Positions 1-11,499 of a stretch of 64,000 bases of DNA are shown here, one piece after another. This stretch comes from Rhyacophila brunnea. Lineage: Eukaryota; Arthropoda; Insecta; Trichoptera; Rhyacophilidae. The notes beneath the pieces are model-generated. The model was given only the letters and a program-made list of their open reading frames with translations. It did no database searches and was not told the DNA's origin. A program made the translations under genes and the position numbers. The stretch covers positions 930,001-994,000 of the forward strand of contig JAGYXB010000375.1 in assembly GCA_022495005.1 (NCBI GenBank), written 5' to 3'. Every line of letters begins with the position of its first letter. The stretch's first letter is position 1.

Positions 1-1550
1 GCGCGGCACCCCCGCCGCCTGATAAAGTTAGTGTGATATATTATAAGTGACGCATCACCCAAATGTGTTTCATGTTTCATTCATAAGTTATCACTCAATT
101 TATCACGATATTTCTTAATTGTTCTTACACTATATTCTAAAACATCGAAATCGACAGTTTCAGGCATCAATGATAAAGTTATAACGCACTATTGATCTTC
201 TTTTGAAATAAAGGTAAGGAAGATTTTAGTACACCTCCAATAAAATCAACTATTACGTATCAGTAAAGGATTAAAACTATTGCATTATTATGCTTAGGAG
301 AACACTGCGTAGACGAATGGCCGTTGTTTAGAAACACGGTGTCGTTCTTCTCTGATAATTTTCCGACGAAGCAAGTCGCTCCGCTGACCGCTCCATGACA
401 ATGTGTTTATTAAGTTCCGAAATGAATATTCATACATCACAGCCCATTTGAGGATACGAGTTATTATAAACTTATAAAGTAAAAAACACAATATTTGGCA
501 GCGCCGCCTTAGTTTGCCCAGTCACTTGACGTGACTATTAATTGGTCTGAACAGATTACGACAAATTATTATTCACCTCCGCGGGCGGAAAAATAAAGTC
601 TCTTCTACACTAAACACAGCGGAGTACTATGATGAAGGGAGAAAGCACGTTGCAAATAATAAGTTATCTCACATCATTATACGTACTACAAATTGTCACT
701 ATTTAAACTGGCTAAAACTAAAATTGTACTGTCGTTTCACCCTGGTGTCTACATTCAATTTGAAATCGCGTAGGGGCTGCCTCTCAGGTTTTAAAAGTTT
801 GCATCGTGGCACTGGGAGTGAGAAAGTTTCATCTCATCAAGGATTGATAATAATTGAATACATCTGAACATAAATTAAGCACAGACCCTATACATACACT
901 GTACGGAAGATGTACCTATAGTGGTTAGCGAAATGGAATCCACTGCCGTGGAAGGCCACTAAATACCAATCTGATGGCCTTATATTATTGAGATGAAATT
1001 CATGTAGGTATACATAAAATACGTAATAAAATGCACCGGTATACAAGAGAAAGACAGAAGAAAATAGGTGCGTAAGTAAAATAGAAATATAATCACATCG
1101 TATAATTCACTTATATAAAATTCAGAAAGCTACTCGTAATTAGTCGTATCTATCAAACATTATCAAATATTTGATTGCAATTAAAGTTCTTACTGAATCT
1201 GGAATGCTCCACGAACAAAGCATTATTTTTTTTCATTCCGGTAAGACAGCTCGCGGTTACTGTACTACGGCGAAATGTAATACGTACAATTTACATATTA
1301 TAGGTACCTAACCCCTGGGAAGACGTTTAGAGGTGAGGTGTATAAATGAAAGTCTAATTAGAGTGGCTCGAATGAATCGAGGAGAGACTATTTACTGACA
1401 AATACAATATAAATACAATGGTAAAATGGCATGGAAAAAGTTATAATGAGGGTACTGTTATACTGATAAGACTGACTATATTGAAAGGACTGAGATAAAC
1501 CATTAACTATGACTCACTATTTATATAAATGAATATTGATGTAGTTCACA
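1..1550. other. AT-rich DNA, nothing recognised
   Basis: No long reading frame, terminal repeat pair or recognisable protein is visible. Short reading frames here have composition and length expected by chance. Confidence 0.5.
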
Positions 1551-1551
1551 A

Positions 1552-2310
1552 TTAGGAAATCTGTTGACCGCCGCATCGTTGCAACTTCGAGGCGTTTCGA
1601 TAACAAAACCCGAGGTAGATCGTAGATGCGGCGATTGTACGATAGTTGAATGAATCGCTGATTCTTGCGTTGTCGTAATTACGCTGACAAGGCACGAGGT
1701 TGTTGCCCGCTACAGATGCAAAAAATCTGATGAGCGACAGGGGTATTTTTTTATTGGAGGGACGGTCTGGTGTCCATGTGCCATAACTGAGAAGCGGAAT
1801 TGGTCGAAGAAAAACGGTCAACATTCAATCTATAACGAGAATAAATAGATTTCGACTTGCCATGAGACACTGCAACAACCATCCACACCTCGACTGCTTC
1901 TATTTTTTGCACATTTGTCGGGTTAATGTCCACCCATTGATGATCGATAAAATATAATATTGGTTCATAAGACCGTGCAGTTTTGTGCATTCTGGAGATG
2001 CATTGCTGCTGAGATTACATGCATTAATTATTATGAGTCGATTGGATTAGAGATGAGGCTTTCCAATAATGTGAAGGAAAGAGAGTCAGATGGTTCATGG
2101 AATGTTCAATGGAGTATTGCCGGAGTCACGATGTGCTGCGGCGAAGAAGTTGGCGCCTCGTCTTCACCACAAGCGTATAATTTGTCATGCAACAATAATA
2201 ATTGTGGCACCCGCGGCAATTCCGACAGGGTTGTCGCATACCTAGTCATGTTGCCATTACATCTCCATAGAAGATGCACGATGCAATTCATTTTACAATG
2301 AATTATCATT
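1552..2310. other. ORF-dense, less AT-rich island, unidentified
   Basis: This stretch is visibly less AT-rich than its surroundings and carries overlapping open frames on both strands: minus 1552-1824 (90 codons), minus 1751-1990 (79 codons) and plus 1960-2301 (113 codons). I do not recognise any of these translations, and overlap on both strands argues that at most one is or was real. It could be an old transposon coding remnant or an exon fragment. No splice structure or polyadenylation signal is convincing. Confidence 0.25.
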
Positions 2311-2391
2311 ACTTAAGCAAATATATTAGACTAAAAAAAAATATTAGGGGACAGTGCCACCTACCAATATTCTTAGCAATTCAATGCTAAT

Positions 2392-3090
2392 TTTGAAGTT
2401 ATACTTCTTTTGGCGCGTTTGGGAAAACAGATCAGTGTCTTTTTGGCGTGTGACGAAGTTACGCGCGCCGATGTAACACGTTTGGCGTGTGCCGGAAGTT
2501 GCGCGCGCCGATGCAACACATAATTTAATATCATGATTATATTCATTTCGGTCTCAGGGGTACATGCGCATGCGCATAGTGACATTTAGTTAGTCTTTTA
2601 ATACAACCAAGTAAACAGCACGTGTTGTAAACATAACCAATATTGTGTTATAATAAATATATATGTTATTAATAATTTATATTCATAAAACTTTATTTAT
2701 ATTGGAGTGTATATTTATTTTTCATTCTAAAGATAGTGTATCAAGATTTGAGGCTATATGTATGTAAGTATTATTTATGAGTAAAATTATTTATCAACAA
2801 ATAAATAAATTTTGTGAATGTTGAGTTGGTAAATAAATCAAAAAATATATTGAAATTTGATTTTTTATTAATTCATCATGGGCACTTCTGAATCGATTAT
2901 AACCGCTGTATGGCAAAGATGAGTATTGGTCCAATACAATATTTAAATTACAATTATCATGTGCTATATGAGACACAGATGAATCGCGTACGTTTTCATC
3001 AACCTAATCCACTGTAATATTAATAGACCCAGGTAACGGCTTATTTTGTTTTGTTACGCGCGTTAACACACCGATTTTTTTTTATATCGT
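2392..3090. repeat. Family W repeat, copy 1
   Basis: The left end contains GAAGTTATACTTCTTTTGGC followed by GCGCGCCGATG(T/C)AACAC twice; the right end contains GTTTTGTTACGCGCGTTAAC then CACACCGATTTTTT. Both ends reappear in the same order at about 61780 and 62340, so this is a dispersed element with diverged interior. Terminal duplication was not resolved. Confidence 0.5.
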
Positions 3091-3139
3091 AAACAAAACA
3101 ATAATATAGATTCTAATATTCATAACTAAAAACGCGTTG

Positions 3140-3955
3140 ATTTGAATATACGTGACTGGCGCATGGGAGCGATGCAACATGGGTATTCTATTGAATTTAC
3201 AAAGATTGTTATCGTTCAAAATGTTCTGCAGAATGACAAAACCATAGACTAAATTTGTTGCCGTGACAGCGTGACAGTACGCGACATGCGTCTCAATATA
3301 ATCACCTATTAAGCGCGAAATACATCATGGTGCACGTCGCGGACTATCACGCTGTCACGGCGACAAATTTAGTCTATGGTTTCATCATTCTGCAGAATAT
3401 TTTGAACGACCACCAACTCTGTAAATTCAATGATGGATAGTACTAACTCTAATGTATTAGTATTTTGAATTATTATTCATGCTTATTTCAATTAATTTTA
3501 ACAGTTTCTACGTGTGCGTACGTTAAAATTACTTGCGATATTATATTCATAGTATTTTAGAACGTATTATATCAGAACCCAACCTGCAGACCATAGATAA
3601 TAGACAACATTGTTATAGAAAATACATAGTGCCAACCGCCAAAAACAAAAAAAACACGCGATTTATAGGTACGTCGAAAATGTGTAGGCATGTAAAAATG
3701 ATAAAAAAAAGTTTAAAACGTCATGCAGGTACAGATGCAGTGCGGTTCAATGCGAGGTGACCTCACTAACTGACAATGTTCGTTTAAAGGTTCAAAATGT
3801 GCTATCGGATGAGAGCATCCGTTTGATAACATTTGAACACCAAGAAAAACGACATTACACACTTTTTTCCCGTAGCGGCAGCTTACTGTGACGTCACGTG
3901 ATAGTCAGCGACATGCACCATAATATAATTCGCGCTTTATAGGTGTTGTCTACTA
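3140..3955. repeat. Family R repeat, copy 1, with long hairpin
   Basis: Sequence from about 3170 to 3900 is shared with 32086-32815, including the landmark ACGTGTGCGTACGTTAAAAT and the stretch ending CTTACTGTGACGTCACGTGA. The left part is an imperfect inverted repeat (arms about 3190-3289 and 3333-3431). The right end near 3900-3950 is inverted relative to the loop region (AAGCGCGAA versus TTCGCGCTT), so the element has complex terminal inverted repeats. No protein is recognised. Confidence 0.55.
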
Positions 3956-4438
3956 AAGTGCCAATTTTACTTTGTAGTAGGGTACCTATATTAATTGTGT
4001 ATTATACTTATTATTTTCTTTATCATATTGTCTTGGTGAAATCTACAATGACATGGCGTATTATTTGTATGTAATAAATAATAATTAATAAAGTAACATC
4101 TTGCCACGCTTGGCCCAATTGTGATGCAGAAGCCCTGACCGAAACCGCACAGTCGAGCGGTTTGCCTTAATTAAACCAGAGCGAGACGCCGCGCCACCTC
4201 GCTGCACAGTGGTAAAATCGCAGACTCCTATTCTCAACCAGTTCAGTGGTTAGTTATCTGAAGAATTACCAAGATCGTCACCACTGGAATTACATCCCAT
4301 TGTCGGTGTTTGCCGCCTCCAGGGAACGTCAGCCGGAAGAACTTTTCAGTGTCAAGACAATGTTACTTATTTCGACACAGTTAAACTAGTTTGTTTTCCA
4401 GACCCTTACTTTCTTTGATTCTTGCATATTATGCGGAT
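3956..4438. other. Spacer, nothing recognised
   Basis: A moderately GC-rich stretch at 4110-4380 stands out from the AT-rich flanks, but no protein, repeat end or structured RNA could be assigned. Confidence 0.4.
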
Positions 4439-4446
4439 GATATAGC

Positions 4447-4983
4447 CTGACAGGGCTCTAGCCTGGGAGCCCTGGCTTAGAGGGGGCCCGGCGTGGCGAG
4501 TGGAGCAGTTAAGTGAGATAAACACACACTACAAATTTGGTGTAACAGTTAAAAAAAGGCGCCATTATGCTTGAAGACTATAAACATTTATGTGGCTATA
4601 CGATACAATTTGATTTGATATGATGATTAATATAATTTTATTAAAAGGTGTGTGCATGTGTGGAATTTTATTTTATAATTGTTTTTAGTGTATAAAGTGG
4701 CTATTTATCCAATATGGCGAAGGGTCACATGTTACTTAGCTACCACAAAAGGGGGTCGCAATCAGTACTACATAATATGATGACGAGTGCCGATAACTCA
4801 ATAATTCAATTAGGTTTATTTAAATTACAACAAATCGCTAAAATACATGGAATACCCGGAACTTGGGGAATAGTATTTGGGGAACACTACTGGAAAACAT
4901 CACATTGCCCTAAACCTTAGGGATATGTTGGGAGTCCGCAAAACATCTTAGCCTGGGGCCCGCTTCAGGATGTGGGGGCCATG
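4447..4983 (+). mobile_element. Family V hAT-type element, 537 bp, left end shortened
   Basis: It begins inside the family's terminal repeat (CTGACAGGGCTCTAGCC) and ends GGATGTGGGGGCCATG. Flanks GATATAGC (4439-4446) and GACATAGC (4984-4991) agree at 7 of 8 positions, a typical hAT-length target duplication. The missing first bases of the left repeat suggest later deletion or an aberrant insertion. It holds an open frame at 4714-4920 discussed separately. Confidence 0.7.
4714..4920 (+). pseudogene. Short frame conserved among family V copies
   Basis: This 68-codon frame begins MAKGHMLLSYHKRGSQSVLH. A second family V copy (minus strand, 38093-38317) encodes the alignable MAKGRMLLGYHKKGSQSVLH, and both continue with NNSIIQ/DNSIIQ-type sequence; the copy at 36259-36462 (minus) retains the IQVGLFKNIK part. 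I do not recognise the protein. It may be a leftover of a transposase in the parental element, or simply an open frame in a non-coding repeat that has not yet picked up stops. No domain, signal peptide or membrane segment is evident. Confidence 0.35.
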
Positions 4984-5129
4984 GACATAGCCATAATTTC
5001 CAAATCAAGATATACGATAGTAGAAGCTCTCATTGGTCTGGAAGCATCCTTGAACAACATGTGCACGAAAATCAACGGGACAAAAAAAAATATATCTCAA
5101 TTCCGATCAACCAAGTAAATAATCCCCCA

Positions 5130-5425
5130 CCGTGTACTATACGGTTATCTCTATAGCACCGAGATGAAAGAAATCACGCGTTGTTCGTGGAGCATTTTCA
5201 AGAATTAAAACCTAACCTAACAAATAATCCAGTATATCACTATTCAAACGGCTTGTTTGCCGCTGGCTTCCTGTAAGCGGACAAGAACCATGTTTTATTT
5301 AAACATGAATTTTATCCCAGTACAATACGATCCAAAGAAGTTGGACGGTCTTTAATATACCTAAGACCATATATATATTCCGATAAAACATTTCACGGTG
5401 AAGTGCATATCTATGAATTTCCGGA
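5130..5425. repeat. Family Y repeat
   Basis: Landmarks in order are ACGCGTTGTTCGTGGAGCAT, AATAATCCAGTATATC, TTGCCGCTGGCTTCCTGTAA, then TTTAAACATGAATTTTATC and ACATTTCACGGTGAAGTGC. The same order occurs at 60195-61275 and, inverted, at 26510-26790 and 57105-57490. It is non-coding as far as can be seen. Confidence 0.6.
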
Positions 5426-5439
5426 TACGACTGTACAGA

Positions 5440-5760
5440 ACAGATAATAAACAGAATTCCGATAGGCTATAAATACCAATACAGTAAATTTTGACGCAGG
5501 GTTTCGAATGCGTGAGTGTCCTACGAAAATGAACCACGCATTATAGAAATGCAATAGTGTGTGTAACATACCAATATTAAATGAGCGTCAATGCATAAAC
5601 CGAGAGCAGTTGTCAGTATTCGACGTATGACTTATTCTTGAGACGTGTTTAAATTTATCCGTATTCTCCCTTACTCGAGATCGGTTGCCTGCTTCTCCTT
5701 ACCCGTTAGGTATTTCAGTTCCGATTATTTCCCTGATGGCTATCGTGGGACTTATCAGTT
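5440..5760. repeat. Family X repeat
   Basis: Landmarks are GACGCAGGGTTTCGAATGCG, GTGTCCTACGAAAATGAACC, CATAAACCGAGAGCAGTTG and GAGATCGGTTGCCTGCTTCT. These recur at 28860-29165, 34060-34530 (twice, inverted), 48960-49215 (inverted) and 57650-57940. X and Y often lie together (here, 48.8-49.4 kb and 57.1-57.9 kb), so they may be parts of one larger element. Confidence 0.6.
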
Positions 5761-7300
5761 ATTTACCACAATCTACCTGCTTTCAACGGGCACTCTTCGC
5801 CACAAATACTTTAGATAATATGTAAAGTACATATCTATCAAATAAAATAGTAAAACTGAAATATTTACCTTTACCTCCTTCATGCCTTGGTGTATAAACA
5901 TTAAGTGAATTGTGGGCAAATAAAGACGAAAAAACCGACTGATAATTACTGCATTCCTCGCATCATATTATTAACTTACACAACTTAACCGGCGGGTTAG
6001 GAACTAACACGAATAGAACCAAGCCACGTTTTACTTTAAAATACGTAGTTAATCAAATCTACCATTTACACTACAAGATCGTGAATGTGGACCTGTTCTT
6101 GCAGTCGCAGCTTGTATAGTATGAAAGCGAATCAAAAATAGTTACTAAGGACAATAATTATTATTGAATTAGCTGATGTGTAACATCTATCGACATAAAA
6201 TATAACTAACGCTCTCAGTCGATAATGAAGTACACGTCATTCGATTTTATATTGCATTAGATATAACGAGTACCTAGTCGATATCAAACCTTTCAATCAG
6301 GCAGTTCACAAAATAATATCTCAATGGAATAATCGTTCCTCGAATACTGCGTTTGTCCGCAATATACATTAAACTATCAAAATGATAATGCGATATAATA
6401 TTAAAATAAATATGAAACAATAAACAATCAATTAATCAAATATGTATATAGATTATAAAATTAAACTTTTTAGTTGGACATCATACCAAATTAAAATACC
6501 AAACAACTACAAATGGTGATCCCTATAGAAAGTGACGCAGTACGCAAGTGGAGAAGTACAGACGCGCTTGTAATATGTATGATAGCAATTTCTCCATCAT
6601 TAAACCGTTTAATAACTCACCTACTTCCTTTAAACGCGCCATTTCCATTATTATATTGGATAATCCAGCCTAATATATTTTATTAAATTTATATTATTAC
6701 TTATCCTCTAATAATTATATATTTTTTTCAATTTTGAATAGATGCGAGATGTATTCAGGCAATTAATTATTACAATAGGTAAGTTAACTGTCAAAAGTGC
6801 TGATTTGTCCAACACCCCCTCTCTTGACTGTGTTAACTTTTAGAGCGAGATAGAGTACGTCAATTGCATATTGAAAATTGAGATGCAAGATGCAATTATT
6901 TCGAAAAATAATCTATGTCACGAGTCACGTCCGCCGCCTCGATTTATAGTTCCCCTCGAGCTGTCAAATATCGAGTGGCGAGTAGTAACACATTTTTTTT
7001 AATACATAGGTACTGCAATTGCATGACTAATAAAAATGTAGGTTATGCTGATATGTTCAATTCTTGTTTGACATTTCTTCGTGACAAAACTTCGAGGTTC
7101 GGGTGGAAAACCTGTAGATACTCTCCAGCGCGAACATACCCGAATTTGACCGAGGTCCGCAAATAAGAGACGTATTTACCTGTCTACCAACCTAAATTTT
7201 CGCCGTATTACGAATTTACCAATTATTGTAGATAATCACTGATACCGTATTGTGTATGGATTGGTTATGGAGTGTATGGAAATTGTGTATGGTGTTAATT
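5761..7300. other. AT-rich DNA, nothing recognised
   Basis: No protein or complete element identified. A short plus-strand frame at 6915-7166 (83 codons) has no recognisable domain. Confidence 0.4.
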
Positions 7301-7304
7301 AAGA

Positions 7305-8180
7305 CCAATAATAATTACAACATAAAAAGAACTTTTTCTATACAACGTTTTTAAATTTTCTGTTGAATAATATAAACTTGACTTGACTAGCTTAAAGCCG
7401 CGTTGACACGGTCCAAGTACGATCCAAGTAGACTTGGATAGGAATAATTAGTATGAAGATGTCTCATCCAAGTGACAGCTTCATACTATTTATTCCTATC
7501 CAAGTGCACTCGTATGTGACATCTTCATACTAATTATTCCTATCCAAGCTACTTGGACCGCGTCCTACTCATCCAAGTTAACTTGGATAGGAATAAATAG
7601 TATGGAGCTGTCACTTGGATAGGAATAAATAGTATGAAGCTGTCACTTGGATGAGACATCTTCATACTAATTATTCCTATCCAAGTCTACTTGGATCGTA
7701 CTTGGACTGTGTCAACGCGGCTTAAACGATCAAAAAAAATTGTACTTGATAGTAATAATAAGATAGTAAATATAATACTGAAATGTCATTTTGACATTTC
7801 ATATTGATTTCCATAGTAACGCACGTATATATTAATAATTTAGTTGCTAAGACCCCAGACCCCTAGCAACCAATAATAGTGTATTGGATTACAGATTTCT
7901 TCCGAAATAACTTTTCATACAAAACAGAATTAACTGAAAATAAATTCAATTCTACTTAAATATGGCTAAAAGTATTAAGAATGCATCGGCATCGTGTTCT
8001 GATAAATTCTAAAAGTTTCGAATGTCTAGATAGTCGGGAAGAAGTCGAGAATAGCTGTGCATGCGTATTAAATACTCCTGACAGTCCTGACCTACTATTT
8101 TTTAAGATAACCCAAAAATCGAATATGAGATTTCCATTAGTATCGTTTTTGGGCATTCATCAGGTGCCAATAAAAATTTA
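7305..8180. repeat. Family Z repeat interrupted by a palindromic insertion
   Basis: The sequence matches 14440-14880 (inverted) and 19640-20160. Landmarks are AATTACAACATAAAAAGAAC, AATGTCATTTTGACATTTC, TTTCCATAGTAACGCACGTA and the hairpin-forming pair GTTGCTAAG/CTAGCAACC. Copy Z2 carries the uninterrupted junction corresponding to CTAGCTTAAACGATC, which proves that 7396-7722 is an insertion here. No coding capacity is recognised. Confidence 0.6.
7396..7722. mobile_element. Palindromic MITE, 327 bp, TAA target duplication
   Basis: The ends are AGCCGCGTTGACACGGTCC and the near-exact inverse ending GTGTCAACGCGGCT. TAA flanks both sides (7393-7395, 7723-7725), and the empty site is preserved in the inverted Z copy near 14775. 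The interior is built from alternating copies of ACTTGGATAGGAATAA(A/T)TAG and its complement, so almost the whole element can fold back. A 3-bp TAA duplication would fit PIF/Harbinger; a TTAA reading is also possible, so the superfamily is uncertain. Confidence 0.75.
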
Positions 8181-8830
8181 GTATTCACCCCATTAAAGGT
8201 GGTCACGATACTCGCGAGGGAATGACCAAGAAGACGAGGGTAATTTACCACTATTTTCCGACCCCTCTTCTAGTTGTATTCTAACCTCTCAAATCGGTGA
8301 AATCACTAAAAAATAGTAGGTAAGTATAGTATTATATCTACGGAACTGCAAGAGTTATCAAAGATTTTTTCACAATAACAGCAAGTTACGAGTACCTAGC
8401 GATGCATTAATTTATTCACATTATGTATATTGAAAACTAAACCATTTTACCTGCTTATTCAATATTATTATGCACGTTACGCGAGCTGGTGTTATAAATA
8501 CATAAATTACGAACGGCTGTTCAACTAACCCTAACACCATCATTATTATAAATAACACAACTCGAATAATGAAAAATAATACAATTTTAACGGGCTGGCA
8601 AACACACATGATATGTGGCGATTTAAAAACACAAGTTCAATAAAAACAATCAATATTGGAAAGTTGGTATTGCGAGGATGATTTTAAATTATTTTTTACG
8701 AGGGCAACACTATTATTAATTTTATTCGAAATATCTTTTAATAACATCTGTTTCGACTACCCGAGTGTCTCACGTTGTATGGTACGTTTGTGTATTATAA
8801 TCGATATTACCTTATAAAAAATACCGTCAT
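8181..8830. other. Spacer, nothing recognised
   Basis: AT-rich sequence without recognised coding or repeat boundaries. Confidence 0.4.
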
Positions 8831-8833
8831 AAT

Positions 8834-8992
8834 CATGGCCCCCACAAAGGGGAGGCTGACAGGGCTCTACCGGGATCAGGAGGAGCCCGGCCTGGCAAGT
8901 CGACCAGATAAGTGAGATAACACACACCACAAATTAAGAGCCAAGAGCCAAGACCATAGCCTAGGGGCCCGCTTCAGGGTGTGGGGACCATG
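8834..8992. mobile_element. Family V hAT-type element, 159-bp deletion derivative
   Basis: It runs from CATGGCCCCCACAAAGGGG to GTGTGGGGACCATG. Flanks GTCATAAT (8826-8833) and GTCACAAT (8993-9000) match 7 of 8. It is the shortest complete family V copy, keeping only the two ends. Confidence 0.75.
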
Positions 8993-9000
8993 GTCACAAT

Positions 9001-9624
9001 ATTATATCGTTTGGGATTATGTGTATCATACTTATTTGCTTCACAGCGCCCTAAAAAATCCCAATTAAATGGAGTGGATATGCCTATTATTCGAGACAAG
9101 TTCGAAACAATATGAACATAGCTGGATTCTGTGATCGAGAAATATTGTTTCTATTATAAAAGGTCAATCTCAATTAATAGGTAGTCATTAACAAAAAAAC
9201 CCAACGATTGTTTTAATGTTATTTTTACATGATTTTAATAGAAAATAACTAAATTCATAGAACAACAAGTGTGATGTAATATATCAAAATTGAATTAATT
9301 TAATTAAGAAATCATTCTGTCATAAAACGAATAGGGTAAACTGTAAACGTGTAAACTGAACTCTAAACCAATTCCGAGCTGGATCGTTCCGGATGGAATG
9401 AGGTTGTTAGCAAATTAGCTGTATCACTTTAATTGACAATTTTTGATGGAAAGACACTGTAGTATTAAATAAAAGAAAATATAGTACCTATGCATCTTTT
9501 ACCTATTCCACATAATATAATAATGAACAGTACCGATTTCGCTCACTTCAATAGGACATTATTAAATTATGTGGAATAAGTATGTACTAGATATGGTTTT
9601 ATTTTAATTTTAATGACCACGTCC
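9001..9624. other. Spacer with a small inverted repeat
   Basis: TATTCCACATAATATAATAAT near 9505 is inverted as ATTATTAAATTATGTGGAATA near 9560-9582. Nothing else recognised. Confidence 0.35.
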
Positions 9625-10003
9625 CGAGTGACGAAGGGTTTTTCAAATTCCCTGCCCAATCCATGACATAGTAGATAATAGTCGAAACATATTTTGTTTA
9701 TCTATGAAATATCTAAGGTTTAGGCAGGGGTAAATGAATTTTAAAAAAACTAACCAAGACCATCTGTAATATGTATTCTTAATTCAACGAAATAAGTAAG
9801 ACTGAAAAAGAGTGCACTATTTTGTTAGATCGCCCATAGCATGCCTAAACTACGATGGTTTGAATTTGGCAGGGTTTAATAGAATTTTAAAAACCAAACA
9901 GCTACTGGTTGTAGTCTTTGTTAAATGAAAACAAATACGTTTGACTGACAGTGTGCACTATTTATGTCGAATCTTAACAGCCTACTTCCACCCTTCGCCA
10001 CTA
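9625..10003. mobile_element. Family M element, partial
   Basis: The interior and right end (TCTTAACAGCCTACTTCCAC, CCTTCGCCACT) match the full-length copy at 22046-22635. The left end is degraded (GAGTGACGAAGGG). Non-autonomous. Confidence 0.6.
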
Positions 10004-10273
10004 TGAAATAAAACACACACTAGGTACTGCCAAAAGGAAGGCCCGGTTTAGTTGTTTGAATGCAGTAGGTTATTATAATTGTGGAGGTATCAGTACGTAC
10101 CACAAACATGAAAGTAGCAACTATACAAGTTTCAAAATGTACCTAAATTGCACCTGCATAATATATACCAGTGCTCCGCAACCGGTGTGCCGCGAGACGA
10201 TGCTAGGTGTGCCGCGGTGCAATAGCCAAATTTGCGTACATGGCTGGTAATATATGTGAGCACCTGCAAAATA

Positions 10274-11125
10274 ATGCAAGGTCAGAATGAAAATATATTG
10301 ACGTACTTCGATAAATTAGAAGAATTCAAAAATAAACTTTAACTCTGGCAGAAGGAGTTAAGACAAGGATCACTACAAATGTTCCAAAGGACCAAAAGAC
10401 CACACCACCATTGATGTTTTGGATCCGTCTCAAAAACATTTAACTTTGCTGCAAAATAAATTTTAAAAGTATTTTCATACAATCAATGCGACTGGATACG
10501 AAACCCTTTTGCAACAAATGCCGAAAATTCTATAGAAGCGCTTTTCCTATAAATTCGGGAAGAATTTGTTGAATTTATTAAGGCCATGCATTAGTTGAGG
10601 CACGGTCTAAAAAGATCGTCGCTAGGCGATGCGCGGATTGCGGGTGGCGGGTGAAAATGACGCCTGTCAAACGAAATATTAATTGTCATATAAATCCAAC
10701 ATACGTCCATTTTATGTTCTGTTTATTGTTCTATTAGTAACAATAATAATATATTCATTGACATGTTTTCTTTTTAAAGTAAATGGGTAACGTTTTTAGT
10801 CATCTTTACACGATTTTAGAATTAATTGACCCGTCGCCATCACGCAGCAAAGTGACGTGTACCTGGGTCAACATTCTCTCAGTGAATGGCAGCGAGTCCA
10901 AAATTTCGTCGCGCGTACAGTTGAAAATTATTTGGCGTTTCACTGATGCGTCACCTTAACGACGGGACGCTAAAACTGAACTTCGCCGTTGTTCCATTGG
11001 CTATTTTCTGGATTTTGGTTAATAAAAAATATCCTCGGATTTTTGACAAGGCTATCGCAGTTCAGCTCCCAACTCGAATCAAAAAAGTCGCCTGCGGCGC
11101 TATTTTACTACGCTAGTATTAATAT
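10274..11125 (+). pseudogene. hAT transposase remnant (ZBED5/FAM200-like), interrupted
   Basis: Translation from 10274 reads YFDKLEEFKNKL, stop, LWQKELRQGSLQMF; a later block reads YNQCDWIRNPFATNAENSIE and IREEFVEFIKAM. This order (KL-x-FKxKL-x-LW, then YDWIRxPF) is characteristic of the C-terminal half of hAT transposases related to ZBED5/FAM200/SCAND3. The frame breaks at GLK (about 10610), where a 357-bp insertion lies, and resumes at 10970 as LKLNFAVVPLAIFWILVNKK and YPRIFDKAIAVQLP, the region before the dimerisation motif. In-frame stops and loss of the end show it is dead. Assignment to hAT is supported independently by the 8-bp target duplication. Confidence 0.7.
10613..10969. mobile_element. 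357-bp insertion inside the hAT transposase
   Basis: CTAAAA is present on both sides (10607-10612, 10970-10975), and joining across it restores the transposase order. The ends form an imperfect inverted pair: CGTCGCTAGG-CGATGCG at the left, and CGTCGTTAAGGTGACGC on the complement of the right end. No coding capacity was found. Exact duplication length (TAA to CTAAAA) is uncertain. Confidence 0.6.
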
Positions 11126-11264
11126 TTTAAAACATCTGATTTTAGGATACAATTTATTATTATTGTGTCAATACTCCACAAATAATTATTCCTAGCCCGA
11201 CAACTAACCATAATTATATTAATATAATATAAGAATACGAAAAATCGCTGAACATAAAATCAAT

Positions 11265-11400
11265 ACCATTAATTTTACCTCTAACACTATTTGAAAAATG
11301 TTATTTTAGAGTATCACGCTGTCTTTAACCTTAGCTATAGGTAGGAAAAAAAACAAAGATCTTGACTTGGGGTCCCCCTTCAAGATGTGGGGTCCGTGAT
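11265..11400. mobile_element. Family V fragment inside the hAT element
   Basis: TTAGCTATAGGTAGG followed by CTTCAAGATGTGGGGTCC matches the right end of the V copy at 44900-45293. Its left part and target duplication are not visible. Confidence 0.5.
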
Positions 11401-11499
11401 TTGGTGTATAAATTGTTTTACGTGTAGTGTGCCGCGGAATTCTGAGAAGACCTTTGGTGTGCCGTGGGTGGAAAAAGGTTGCGGAGCACTGATATATAC

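Larger units (their letters stand above)
10169..11491 (+). mobile_element. hAT element, 1323 bp, with decayed transposase
   Basis: Terminal inverted repeats are CAGTGCTCCGCAACC and GGTTGCGGAGCACTG. Both ends are flanked by ATATATAC (10161-10168 and 11492-11499), a perfect 8-bp duplication diagnostic of hAT. Subterminal GGTGTGCCGCGG motifs occur near both ends. It contains transposase fragments (10274-10612 and 10970-11125), an unrelated insertion (10613-10969), and the right part of a family V element (about 11265-11400). Confidence 0.85.

Noticed and set aside
1960..2301. 113-codon plus-strand frame as a gene
   Set aside because: Overlapped by open minus-strand frames, no recognised domain, no splice or polyadenylation context; kept only as part of an unidentified island.
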